Shown here: in pieces, positions 54,500-64,000 of the stretch | How the letters are laid out: every line of letters starts with the position of its first letter | Numbering within the stretch: position 1 is the stretch's first letter | NCBI GenBank assembly: GCA_964034945.1 | Contig: OZ035962.1 | Coordinates: 31,895,943 to 31,959,942 of the forward strand | DNA from: Chrysopilus asiliformis | Lineage: Eukaryota; Arthropoda; Insecta; Diptera; Rhagionidae | DNA: 64,000 nt | Direction: 5' to 3' | Notes under the pieces: model-generated | What the model saw: the letters and a program-made list of their open reading frames with translations, nothing else | The model's database searches: none | What the model was told of the DNA's origin: nothing | Translations under genes and position numbers: made by a program

Positions 54500-55180
54500 T
54501 ATGAAATCTGGAATACCTCGAGAACGGTAAAAGATATCGATTTAAAAATGCAGAAATGTAGAAAATTTTCATATATTTAATTCCTTCTTAAACCTTTATT
54601 TCGAAAAACCGCCAGTTTAAAAGATATTCGCAAACATCTATTTTTTTAGGTTTAATGATAATATTTCGATAAAGGTAAAAGATAAGGGTAAAAGACAACA
54701 TTGTTGCAAATATTTTTCTGTTCGCCATATAAGCGAAAGAGTTTTTTGCGATTTTCGCGAAAACGGTGAGTCATATTGAAAAATTTATAAGGTAAAATGT
54801 GTTTAGAATAGAATTCTACATAACGCATCTATACATCAAAATCTAATCGAACCACTGCTTCCCCCTCTCCCATACAAATGGAATACTTTTGGATCGTATC
54901 GAAAAATTTATAAACACGTAATGTATTTAGAATATGAGTTTACATAACCTTTCCATACACCAAAATCCAGTTGGACCACTCATTCCCACCAGCCCCATAC
55001 AAATTGAACACTTTTTTTTATTTTCTTGAAAACGGTTAATAATATTTAAAAATTTACAAAGATAAATCTGTTTAGAATATGATTTTAAATACCCGTCCCA
55101 TACGTCAAAATCCAATATATTTTTTTAAATAAACATTTTGTCTGTATCATATAGAGTATTTGACGATTGGCCCCTTGCAA
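54500..55180 (+). repeat. Family F fragment followed by a mini-me-like repeat
   Basis: 'ctcgagaacggtaaaagatatcg' and 'cgaaaaaccgccagtttaaaagatattcgc' belong to family F (compare 59340-59480). From about 54735, 'gcgaaaacggtgagtcatattgaaaaatttata' to 'catatagagtatttgacgattggccccttgc' belongs to the mini-me family. The frame 54927-55115 (-) is repeat sequence. Confidence 0.55.
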
Positions 55181-55281
55181 TTTTATAATCTATGTTGATA
55201 TAAAAAATTGAAATCATTTATTTGTTTTATCTATCGAAAATATCAAAAATGCGGAAAATTTAAAACTCTACAAACAAAGTA

Positions 55282-56138
55282 TAGATGGCTAGGGTGACCA
55301 TACGTCGTGGAATGGCCGGGAGGGTTCCGGATTTAGGCAAGTTGTCCCCGTGTTCCGGGAACTTAACTTTTGTTTCGGATATTTTAACTTAATGTTAAAA
55401 TTTATCAATATTCTACTTTGGCTGGGGGTTGCTGTAAATTACATGCTTTTTCGCCTGCGACGCATTTTTTTAAGTGATTTCGCCTGCGGAACGTTTCTTT
55501 TTATTTTATTGATGTTCTTACAATTACCTTCGCGATTAATTATGGAACGAAAAGAACGCAAAAAATTAGGGTAATTTTGCTAAGTAGTGCTTATGATTTG
55601 AATTATTGCGCCGCATACTGTTTAAAAATGTTTGCGCACAATTATTAATTGTTCTTCCTTGGTTTTCGTCCAAATCAAGTTTTATTTTCTACTAGCTTGC
55701 AAACCCGTCGTTGCCGAGTTAAGTTTTTTCAATTTTTTTTTTGATGGTCTATGATGGAGCTAAACTTCAGGCCAATCGGCTCGGTAGTTTCCCCGCGAAA
55801 GACTAACATAGTCCAAAAACTAAGTTTCGAAATCACTTTACCCCCTCCTCTTACTCCCCCCACCCCTCGCGCTACTTTTCCGTATGCCTATGTTGGAACC
55901 AGAACTACCACAGACACTCATGCCAAATTTCAAGTCAATCGGTTCAGCCGATTTTGCGTGAAAGAGGAACAGACAGACAGACAGACACCAACTAATTTTT
56001 ATATATTAGTATGATATAAAATTTGTGGTTTCATTGGTGTTGCGTTTCAGTACCCCCCCCTCCCCTCTCCCTCTCCCTCCCTCAACGTTCATTTAGTCCT
56101 GGATTGGCCCAAAAAAATATAGTCACCCTATAGATGGC
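55282..56138. mobile_element. hAT element, 841 bp, TSD TAGATGGC, hosting a Helentron copy
   Basis: The element 55290-56130 has ends TAGGGTGACCATACGTC and, reversed, TAGGGTGACTATATTTT. The octamer TAGATGGC flanks both sides (55282-55289, 56131-56138). TAGGGTGACCATA is a familiar hAT terminus. The Helentron-like family C copy at 55692-56015 inserted later. A C-rich CCCTCCCCTCTCCCTCTCC tract lies at 56053-56083. Confidence 0.82.
55692..56015 (-). repeat. Helentron-like repeat family C, copy 3
   Basis: CTAGCTTGCAAACCCGTCGT at one end and a CAGACAGACAGACA tract with TTTTTATATATTAGTAT at the other; reverse of the 17110-17415 copy. The frame 55751-56014 is repeat-derived, like 17158-17376 (-). Confidence 0.68.
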
Positions 56139-56368
56139 TAATGTAATGTTTTTGAAATTATTTCTCATAATGTTCTCGAAAATATAAATTTGGCGTGCGT
56201 TCTACTAGTGACTAAGAGGTATACAATGCAAATAAAAATTGACACTAGTCTCAACGAAATTGAACGGTATGCAGAATTTGTTATTTCTTCTTTTACATTT
56301 TGTGATTTAAGCGTAAGATGGCTACTGGTAAAGATATTTCAAGTATCGTGCGATGTAACGCTACTTAC

Positions 56369-56549
56369 TTAGTTCTAGTTCTAAATTTAGATCAAGTGCT
56401 TCTAATTTTATATTTAGTATGTTTCCTTTTACCATGGGGACTGCAAAAATTTGCATAGATGCGTTTGCAAAACGCAGACCGATTTCAATGTGTGATGCTT
56501 GGATATTTCCATATGTTTGCAACAAAATTATATGCGTACGGGGAGGCAT
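56369..56549 (-). CDS. Candidate first coding exon (60 codons) ending at a GTAAGT donor
   Basis: The frame from the ATG at 56549 reads MPPRTHIILLQTYGNIQASH, then IEIGLRFANASMQIFAVPMV, and ends LDLNLELELS at a perfect donor AA|GTAAGT (56368-56363). The alternating hydrophobic/charged composition is protein-like. No acceptor or second exon was identified, and I do not recognise the sequence. Confidence 0.28.
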
Positions 56550-56569
56550 AAGGAGCAGTTGAACGGATC

Positions 56570-57320
56570 AGATGAGATCAGAAAACGACGCAAACTTCTA
56601 TCCAACATAGTCGAGAAATAAAAACATTAAATTGCAGCAGAGAATTAAAATTGCCCGACTGATTTACTCGTTTGTATGCTTTTTGCTGTACCTGTGAAGT
56701 AAGTTGCATATGCAAATGTGACTCGCCTTCTTTGCTATAATATTAAAGAGGAAATAAAAATCATCAGAAATAAATAGTTGAAGACTTCAAGTTATACTTA
56801 TAAAATTAAGGAATAAATGCGTTCGTTAAAAAATAAAATATCACAATTTTTAAAATATGTGATTGAAATCTAGCATATTTAATGGGAATGTAAAGTAGTG
56901 GTATCGAAACTTTCGGAGAATGAAAAAAGACCATTTTGATTACGAAAATATTTTTCATCGAATATTTTGACGAAAAAATATTATGGATATTCATTGAACT
57001 ATAGATAAGTTTACCAATAGCGACTGTCTACTCTCAGCAGCCACAAAATTTGAAGTTGAAAATCCCGAGAATCAGTGACAAATTAAAATTAATTAAATTT
57101 GGGAACGAATTGCACAAACAAAAATTTTTTTATTGCAGATAGATTTCAAAATTTCTGGAAACGTAGTGTACGCTGTTTACGACGCATTTACGAGATTCCA
57201 TGAACACCCCAATTAAAAATTTGCACAGGGAATTTCGCCTGGGACGCATTTTATCGAGAATGTCTGGTGTATTCATATGGTATTGTCTGGTAATTCATAG
57301 AAAAGAATCTGAATCGTATC
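56570..57320. other. Unassigned stretch
   Basis: The frame 56806-56994 (-) is AT-driven. The plus frame 57200-57409 runs into the inverted-repeat element at 57327. No host gene evidence. Confidence 0.3.
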
Positions 57321-57326
57321 ATATTA

Positions 57327-57553
57327 TGTTGGGATCAGATATGGCTACTTTTACTGCGCAGCATGACGAAATATTGCACTACCTGCATGCTACAATGTGT
57401 GACCCATAAAACTGCGCAGCTTTTGAAGAAGCCGCAGTCTTTTGAAATATCGTTTAATCTGCAGCTGTGTGTAAATACTAAAATTGAAAAAGTAGCCGCT
57501 GCACGAGTTTTCTTCATGTTGCACAGTAAAAGTAGCCAAGTCTGACCCCAGCA
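57327..57553. mobile_element. Short TIR MITE, about 227 bp
   Basis: TGTTGGGATCAGATATGGCT and the reverse of the right end, TGCTGGGGTCAGACTTGGCT, continue with ACTTTTACTG(C/T)GCA(G/A)CATGA, about 40 bases with six differences. No TSD was resolved. The overlapping minus frames 57335-57676 and 57390-57692 cross it and are not accepted. Confidence 0.55.
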
Positions 57554-57810
57554 TTTCAGAAGCACCGTAATTATGGCTTCTATTACCGTTGTGACCAAAA
57601 TGTTTTCCCAAACAGGGGAATGTGATGACATTTTCGATTTGAAATGTATATATTTTTTCAACTGACAAGTAACCACAATTTAAACTTGACAAAAAAAATA
57701 ATAAAAAAATATAAATTTACTTAAAAATATCCAATCATTTATTTATGTTTGTGGTCGACAGATTTTATTTTTTTGTTAAATAAATTTCGAATGAAATCAC
57801 AGAGCAGATA

Positions 57811-58016
57811 TTTAGTCACGTTCGATATAGTGAACATCCCATATAGTGAACATTTGATCATCATTATTATAATATTAGCTGCTCTAAAAACTGAGCAACT
57901 AATATTTAGTGCACAATATTGAAAAATATCAGAAACGTGATAAGGACTCCAAATACAATCCGATATAGTGAATAGCCTTGATTTTTTTGAGTTCACTAAA
58001 TCGAGCATGCACTGTA
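57811..58016. mobile_element. Decayed pogo/Tigger-like MITE, about 205 bp
   Basis: CGATATAGTGAAC repeats near the left (57821-57862), and the right end reads TTCACTAAATCGAGCATGCACTG followed by TA. The reversed right end CAGTGCATGCTCGATTTAGT has the usual pogo-type form; the left end is degenerate. Confidence 0.42.
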
Positions 58017-58019
58017 TTT

Positions 58020-59160
58020 ATTTAATGATAAATAATAAAATTAAACCATTTGGTTTCGATATGTGATGGGTGCGTTTAAAATGCGTGGACGTGCACCGTC
58101 TAAAATTCACATTCCGATTTTTTTTATTTGGAATATTTTTTTTTTTTCATTTGCTTTGTAGCTCAATTTTATATTGGTCTGTGGCCATTTGAAAATGTGT
58201 TGCAAATTTATTTGCATATCGCCCATACATTGTTTGAATTTGAATATTTATTGCTGCCAACAACGCTTGGGTTGCGGCTACGGCTTGGGCTAACCCATAA
58301 TAGTAGAAACCTCAAATTTGAAAGCCAACTCAACTCAAATCAACTCAACTCCTCCATTCATTTTGGACATGCCATAGTTTAAACATTATTATTATTTCTT
58401 ATTATAGTTTGACTATTTTAGCTGTCGAATTCCTTATATTATTTATTTATTTTTCATTCCCATTTTTTAAAGATATTTGCACAATATCGTTGCTGGAGAG
58501 CTGCGCTGGGGTGCCAGAGCAACGCTAAGTAAATTCCAAATAAATCTATGTGTGTACAAATAGTGTACCTCAATACGAAAATGGTTACTTTTTTGTGTGG
58601 TAATCATTCGATAGCATATAATACTAATGCAAATAGTTTTGTTTGTTTCAATTTTCGAGCTGTTTTCTGTCCATTTTCATCCACATTTTGAAAGAATGCA
58701 CTCGAAGCAGGTCATCTTGAGTAGGTGTCTTCAATTATTACGAAAAATTCAGAGTAAGAAAATCAAACGATTTAAAATGCTGATCTGAAATTGGCGAGTT
58801 ATCGAAATAAGTTTTTTTTTCGTACATATGCAAGTTGGCGTTTATTATTTGTTAGATACACTCTATCATTGTTGCAAGAAATTCTTCTAAAAGTAATTTT
58901 CGATACATTCAGCAAAAAATTTCAAGAAATAGATGATCGTTTGAAAAGTTTTTGGTGTCAAAGTAAACTGACGAAGATACAATGAAGATACAATGAGAAC
59001 TAAGCTTAAAACTTTACTTAAATTTGGACTGCAAACCATTTGCATCTAAAAGTTTTAATGTACCTAAAACATTTTCTGAAAATTTTCCACTGGATGAAAA
59101 ATGCATTTTCATGCCATATAAGAAAGAAATATCAGTTGTGATCAATACAAAATTTAGAAA
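58020..59160. other. Unassigned stretch
   Basis: 58240-58360 contains GGGTTGCGGCTACGGCTTGGGC and tandem CAACTCAAAT/CAACTCAACT. The frames 58128-58382 and 58791-58985 show no motif. Confidence 0.3.
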
Positions 59161-59232
59161 AAAATCACTAAAAAGGAAAAAATAATTTTTTGGGTGCTGT
59201 GTAAAAAATATCAGTTGTGGTCAACACAAAAC
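59131..59232. repeat. Direct repeat pair around a fold-back family D arm
   Basis: ATATCAGTTGTGATCAATAC (59131) and ATATCAGTTGTGGTCAACAC (59209) flank 'cactaaaaaggaaaaaataattttttgggtgctgtgta', which is an arm of the fold-back family seen at 32730. The direct repeats could be a long duplication created with the insertion. Confidence 0.5.
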
Positions 59233-59329
59233 TTTCTTCTACAAAATCTACGACCCTGTGCAATTTACGCTAGAGCCCTGTCGCATTGTCAACCTAAGAC
59301 GACCTCCCAATAAACTCTTGGTTTATTCA

Positions 59330-59985
59330 AAAATATCAAAAACATACAAAATTTGAGATAACTTGAGAACGGTAAAAGATATCAATTTACGGTAAATGGC
59401 AAAAATGTAGAAAATGTTAACATCTTTAATTATTCTTCTAACTGATTTGTCGAAAAACCGTTAGTTTGCAAATTATTCCTAAAAATATGATTTTTTACAT
59501 ATTAATGAAAATATCTCAATAACGGTAAAAGATAACGGATAACGGTAAGAAACAAAATTGTGCAGAATGCCATTCTCATTAATTCACTTCATACATTTAG
59601 TCAGCAAAAACCCGTTAGTTTTCGAGATAATCGCAAAAAACTGTTTTTTTTTTTAAATAACTGTTTCCGGTTAACGGATCCGGTTAACGGATTTCCACCA
59701 AAAGTTGATAGGATCGTCCCATTTTAGGACCCAACATGCCTATAAAATTTCATGGCGCTAGCTCTATTAGTTTTTGAGAAATCTTGTACACAGACTGACA
59801 GACTGACAGACTGACAGACTGACAGACAGACTGACAGACTGACAGACAGAACGACATTTTTTTAATATGACTCCAATCGACTCAGGAGTGATCGGGAAAT
59901 GTTTTTTAGGCAAAATTAAGAGGTCGAAATTTTTCATGAATACAATACTTTATTATACTCCGTAGAAGAAAGTAAAAAGTTATTA
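59330..59985 (+). repeat. Helentron-like repeat family F, long copy
   Basis: 'gataacttgagaacggtaaaagatatc' repeats, 'ttaacggatttccaccaaaagttgataggatcgtcccattttagg', 'gctctattagtttttgagaaatcttgtacacag', a (GACTGACA)n tract at 59794-59849 and an end 'ttcatgaatacaatactttattatactccgta'. Confidence 0.6.
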
Positions 59986-60009
59986 AACAAATGTGGTTGC
60001 CATATAGTT

Positions 60010-60290
60010 TTTAGTCTTCGAATATATTATATCCTTACCTTTGGGATATCCTTGTAAACTTCGTAATGCCAGTATAGGATTCAGCAACCTCAAAAAGCCC
60101 CAGAACAGATTTCTTCCGGGAAATTTTATGAAAAGGATAATAACGTTATCCTTACAGGATTCTTAATGCCAGAATCGGATTCAGTGACTTTAGAAACCCC
60201 CAGAAGAGATTTGTTTCGAAAAATCGGAGAAAAAGAATAATAACGTTATCATAACAAAATCTCCGTTATTCTTACATACTTTTTAACTCA
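60010..60290 (+). repeat. Helitron-like 122-bp-unit repeat, diverged copy
   Basis: Two to three diverged units ('cgttatccttacaggattcttaatgccagaatcggattcag', 'gaaacccccagaagagatttg'). It belongs to the subfamily of 32980-34285. Confidence 0.55.
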
Positions 60291-60294
60291 GACA

Positions 60295-61478
60295 TCAAAA
60301 TTTTAATTAGATTGTTCAATTCCAATTACGATTTCTTTCGATTTTTTGATTGAAGTTTTCATTTTGAAATTCTTCCATGTTGAAGCCTTTTTATTTATGT
60401 TTTTGGTCGAATGTGGAATTAAGTGAGGACAAATGTGTGAGCCGAACGCAATTTTCTTTATTTTCATTTAAAAGGGCACTAAATATATGTGGAAACTACT
60501 ATTGTAATAGTAACGGTATTCAGTAACTAAAGACTATATACTATTCGATATTAATAAAAAATATGAATAATGTTTTAGTCTATAAAGGATACTACACCAA
60601 GTTGAATAAAAGGAAAACTGAAAGAGTTTTACTTTAGCTTTAGTGCCACCAGAAATGTGAAAGTATATACGAGTTCAGATAAATACAATTTTAAAATTAT
60701 ACAGTCGTATACAAGAAAAGAAAATTTCTGGCAGGTTTTTGTTGTTCCTCTGTTGGCTGTGCTATGAGTTAAGCAAAACCATACCATACAGACAAAGTGA
60801 AAAAATCAACACTGAATAACTGAAAGAGCCGCATATAGACCGGAAGTAAAAATTGCCAATAAGCTTAATCATAATCTATTTGCTTAGCTTTGGCTCTGTT
60901 GGCACAACACAACACAGCGATGGTCGGTCGGCCAAAATGTAATTGGGGATCTGGATGTACATAATAAAAATATACATAGAATAGATTTCCAAGATTTCTA
61001 ATTACTACACAGATATGTACTTGTATTACTTTAGAGGTACTAGAGTCATAAATATTTTTTCATTGCTGAAAGTTCAATAAAGAATTTTACAGATTTGAGT
61101 CGACGTTTTTGCTTCTAACTCCTAAACTACTTTTCCGATAAAGTTCATTGAGCATAATTTTGAAAGGATTCTTCTAGATATTTAGTTTAATTTGTTTCAA
61201 TCAAAGTTTTTGCCGTTTCGAGATACCTTGATCAGAAGTTTAAAAATATTGATAATTTTTATCGTCTGTCCTGCAAATTGTGGATCAGGTGTCCATAAAA
61301 TTTCGACCAGAAATTGTTAGCCATAGATACCCAGGGCGTACTGAATATTTTGTAATCATTCATTTTGTTGTATTCTATGATTACTGAATATGGTATTCAT
61401 TATTCACTTTTCAGTGAATACTGTAATACTCCTCATAATGATTTTCGCGATTATCTCTATATTTATACTCTATAAGAT
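60295..61478. other. Unassigned stretch
   Basis: 60700-60960 has unique-looking mixed sequence (GGCACAACACAACACAGCGA) but no coding frame. 61105-61270 resembles the interior of a Helitron-type repeat. Confidence 0.3.
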
Positions 61479-61479
61479 A

Positions 61480-62025
61480 TATCATGCCAGAGCTGGGCAA
61501 AACTCAAATACTCAAGTATCAGTACCAGTATATGGTAATGATACTTTTAACTGCATTTCAGTAGCAGTACTGAATTTTGTACTGGTATTGCTCTGACTGA
61601 GCAGTACAAAAATAACATCGGTACTGGTACTGAAACTCCAGTACCAGTGCTATGTACTTGAAAAATATCAGTACTTTCGTGAAAAATACTTGAAAAAAAT
61701 CCAGTACTTTTGCAAAAATTCCAGTACTTTTGCAGTACAAAAAGTACTGGTACTGCAAAAACCAAAACCAGTACAAAAAGTACTGGTATTGCAAAAAACC
61801 AGTACAAAAATACAAATATTGTAAAAAACTAGTACCAGTACTTTTTGTACTGGGACTGGATCCATGCATCTATTACCAGTACTTCAAGTACTGGTACTGA
61901 GCGTGCAGTACCAATACTTAAGGTATTGATACTGGTGGCAAGACCAGTACAAGTATCTATGAACTGGTACTGCTCGTGTACTGCAGTATCAAATGTACTG
62001 AAGTATGCCCAGCTCTGTATCATGC
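61480..62025. mobile_element. hAT MITE, 530 bp, TSD TATCATGC, dense GTACTGG/CCAGTAC array
   Basis: The element 61488-62017 has ends CAGAGCTGGGCAAAACTC and, reversed, CAGAGCTGGGCATACTTC. The octamer TATCATGC is perfect on both sides (61480-61487, 62018-62025). Almost the whole interior is made of AGTACTGGTACTG / CAGTACCAGTAC variants in both orientations with short spacers such as TTTTGCAAAA. The overlapping minus frames 61547-61807, 61558-61869 and 61668-61865 and the plus frame 61845-62108 are translations of these repeats. Confidence 0.87.
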
Positions 62026-62039
62026 ATAAGTATGTTACA

Positions 62040-62410
62040 TTTAATATACCGTTTGTAACGGATCGAACCAATCGTCGAACACAAATTGAACAACACCAGG
62101 GTGTTTGAAATTTTGATTTCCGCTTGTCCTTCCGTGTGTCTGCTTTTCTGTCTGTTTGTCCGTAAACTTTCGGAAGGATTGAGCTAGAGACTTGTAGTTT
62201 TGTATATCGCAAGGCTAAGTTCTTGAACACGAAAATCGGACCATACCTTCCCCCTCCTCCGTACAAACGATATCTCGAAAACGGTGAGTGTTTTTGAAAA
62301 ATTTATATAGGTAAAATATCTTTAAAATATTATTCTACATAACTTATCCACACATCAAAATCCAGGTGGACCAGATCCAAATGGATTTTTTCATAAAAAT
62401 CATATAGGTT
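62040..62410 (+). repeat. mini-me/DINE-like repeat
   Basis: ATACCGTTTGTAACGGATCG, ACACCAGGGTGTTTG, a short GTCTG tract, 'tcggaaggattgagctagagacttg' and 'cgaaaacggtgagtgtttttgaaaaatttata', closely following the copy at 985. The hAT at 61488 sits just upstream of it. Confidence 0.6.
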
Positions 62411-62503
62411 TCCTAGATGTCCTCTTTTTAGAACAAGTCCTTTTCGTTTACCGAAAGTGTCCGGCATCTTTTTTCAAAAATTTGTATTTTTCGTGCATTG
62501 GTC

Positions 62504-62893
62504 TTATGCTACATTTACACGAATGACAAATTTGTCATTTTTTTCTTGTCATTATGTTAATTCCCGTGTAAATGGCATAATTTTTGTAATTTTTTCTGTC
62601 AGAAAATGTCAATCTCTCATAAAAGAATGAACTTGTCCATTCTTTTATGCCAGATTGTCATTCGTGCAAACGCAATATTAGTTATGACAACTTTAGTATT
62701 CAACTTTTGTCATAACTAATATTGCGTTTGTACGAATGACAATCTGGCATAAAAGAATGGACAAGTTCATTCTTTTATGAGAGATTGACATTTTCTGACA
62801 GAAAAAATTACAAAAATTATGCCATTTACACGGGAATTAACATAATGACAAGAAAAAAATGACAAATTTGTCATTCGTGTAAATGTAGCATTA
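62504..62893. mobile_element. Fold-back MITE, 185-bp arms, TTA flanks
   Basis: The arms 62506-62690 and 62707-62891 are reverse complements with a single mismatch noticed (GTGCAAACG against GTACAAACG), and the loop is 16 bases. Taking TTA as a 3-bp duplication (62504-62506, 62891-62893), the element is TGCTACATTTACACGAATGA...TCATTCGTGTAAATGTAGCA. Within each arm AATGACAAATTTGTCATT is itself a palindrome. TTA duplications fit PIF/Harbinger. Confidence 0.85.
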
Positions 62894-62968
62894 CATTCGA
62901 GAACTTGCGTTAATTTTTCCGTGTTGGGGTTAGGCAGGTTTCCGGCTGACACAGGGTCCGGTATGCTG

Positions 62969-63063
62969 TACAATGAAACCTGTATAAGTCGGTTTGGAAA
63001 CCTGTCTAACCCGGACAAATTTTCTGGTACCATACGAGTTCGGCTTATACAAGTTTAACTGTA
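62969..63063. mobile_element. Very short pogo-like MITE, 91 bp, TA flanks
   Basis: CAATGAAACCTGTATAAGTC at 62971 and, reversed, CAGTTAAACTTGTATAAGCC at the right end match at about 16 of 20 positions. TA lies on both sides (62969-62970, 63062-63063). Only about 50 bases separate the TIRs. Confidence 0.55.
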
Positions 63064-64000
63064 ATTTTAAAAACTTTTTTATATAAATGCTATTTTTTAT
63101 AAAACTGATTACTGTTTCTTTTTTGTAGATCATGATTGGCTTTTACTGAAGTAAGTACACCTATCTATGCATTTTGGAAAAAATTAAAATATTATGAGAT
63201 TATATCTGCTTTTGAAATTAGTTTAACCTCTTGCCTGCAGGTAACCTTGTTTGTCTACTAGATTAATGAAACTCACAGGGTTGGTTCCTTAGACTCAAAA
63301 AATCTAAAATAAAAAATTTGAATGTCTTTTTTGAAAAAACTGAATTTAGCAAATACTATAAAATTGAGTCAAAAATTGTTATATTTGCTAAATACTTTTT
63401 TTTTTCAAAAATTGAAAAAAAAGCATTTAACAAAAGATCAAACTAGTGGATGACGTATTAATTTAACCGTGGCAAATTTTTGCACCAATATTGGTTTACG
63501 CCATAATTTTTTTATATTTTACATATAGTACATTGGAAGGCAGGTGATTAAGTGAAAAATTGGTGATTTAGTTTGTACTGGAAAAAGGCAATAAGGGTGT
63601 TCAATATTGCAATATTGTCAGATTAATTTTACAGTTGATAAAAACGAGTTACACCAAATTACAAGTTTGTGGCTACTTCGGAAGTTTTAGTTTTATAAAA
63701 AAGACAATCAATTAAGCTTTGTTTCTTTAGATCGTTTTAAAATAATTAAATTGTTCGTATTTTTACTTATTTTGATAAGTTTTATGCGTTACTAATGGTG
63801 TTTGTAATTTAATATACATTCAAAATTGTTTTTTTTTTCAATATACATAATGATTATTTAAACTGGAACTGAAAATGAATTTTCATGGCCAACAATTAAT
63901 AATTAGAATAATAAGCAGCGATATTCTTATCCCGATTCAAAAATTCACTGACGACTTGGAAATGACAATTGCAGTGACAACGTGTCGCTAACAGACAAGA
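63064..64000. other. Unassigned AT-rich window end
   Basis: No coding frame over 60 codons, TIR or tandem repeat was recognised. Confidence 0.4.

Noticed and set aside
61547..61869. Tyr/Phe/Val-rich minus-strand frames of 65-103 codons
   Set aside because: Translations of the AGTACTGG motif array in a hAT MITE.

Overview
The window reads as intergenic or intronic DNA from an insect genome, most likely a dipteran. It is AT-rich, contains no complete conserved host gene that I can recognise, and is built largely from nested and decayed transposable elements. The dipteran assignment rests mainly on many copies of a repeat with a TATACCC...GGGTATA hairpin end and a (GTCT/GTCC)n tract. That combination is the hallmark of the mini-me/DINE (Helentron-like) repeats described in flies. 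Arthropod-style core promoters (TATAAAAG; Inr plus DPE) and short introns fit the same picture. No tRNA, rRNA or CRISPR array was seen.

Layout. 0-1 kb: possible small secreted-peptide ORF on the minus strand. 1-6 kb: mini-me copies and a nest of hAT elements; one at 3511-5484 has a perfect 8-bp target duplication and itself hosts a long-TIR MITE. 6-10 kb: two copies of a TA-flanked MITE and a (TGTC)n Helentron-like repeat. 10-14.6 kb: Helentron-like fragments, a TIR element of 272 bp, then a GC-richer unique block. 14.67-16.28 kb: a TIR element carrying an apparently intact four-exon gene with its own Inr/DPE promoter and poly(A) signal. 16-20 kb: mini-me; a TA-flanked element with a decayed pogo-type transposase C-terminus; a mariner-type transposase N-terminal relic; a piggyBac-like MITE. 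21.9-25.9 kb: pogo/Tigger-like MITEs around a host-like coding exon on the minus strand (23.2-23.5 kb). 27.8-28.7 kb: GC-rich unique block. 32.7-34.3 kb: a fold-back element followed by a Helitron-like repeat with about nine 122-bp tandem units. 36-41 kb: mini-me, tandem repeats and a decayed Tc1-like transposase. 42.2-44.5 kb: a truncated Transib-like element ending in CACAGTG heptamers with 5-bp CGGCG duplications. 44.7-45.75 kb: a hAT element that hosts a perfect 185-bp-arm palindrome. 46-58 kb: candidate exons, P-like, Harbinger-like and hAT MITEs. 58-64 kb: mini-me/Helentron copies, a hAT MITE packed with AGTACTGG-type motifs, another 185-bp-arm fold-back, and a 91-bp MITE.

The features do not form operons or pathways. 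What links them is transposon biology: at least ten insertions can be bounded by target-site duplications, so the order of insertions can be read in several places. The two most notable objects are the RAG1-related Transib remnant (42235-44483) and the TIR element with an intact intron-bearing gene of unknown function (14669-16284). Host coding potential is limited to isolated exon-like segments, the best being 23193-23477 (-).
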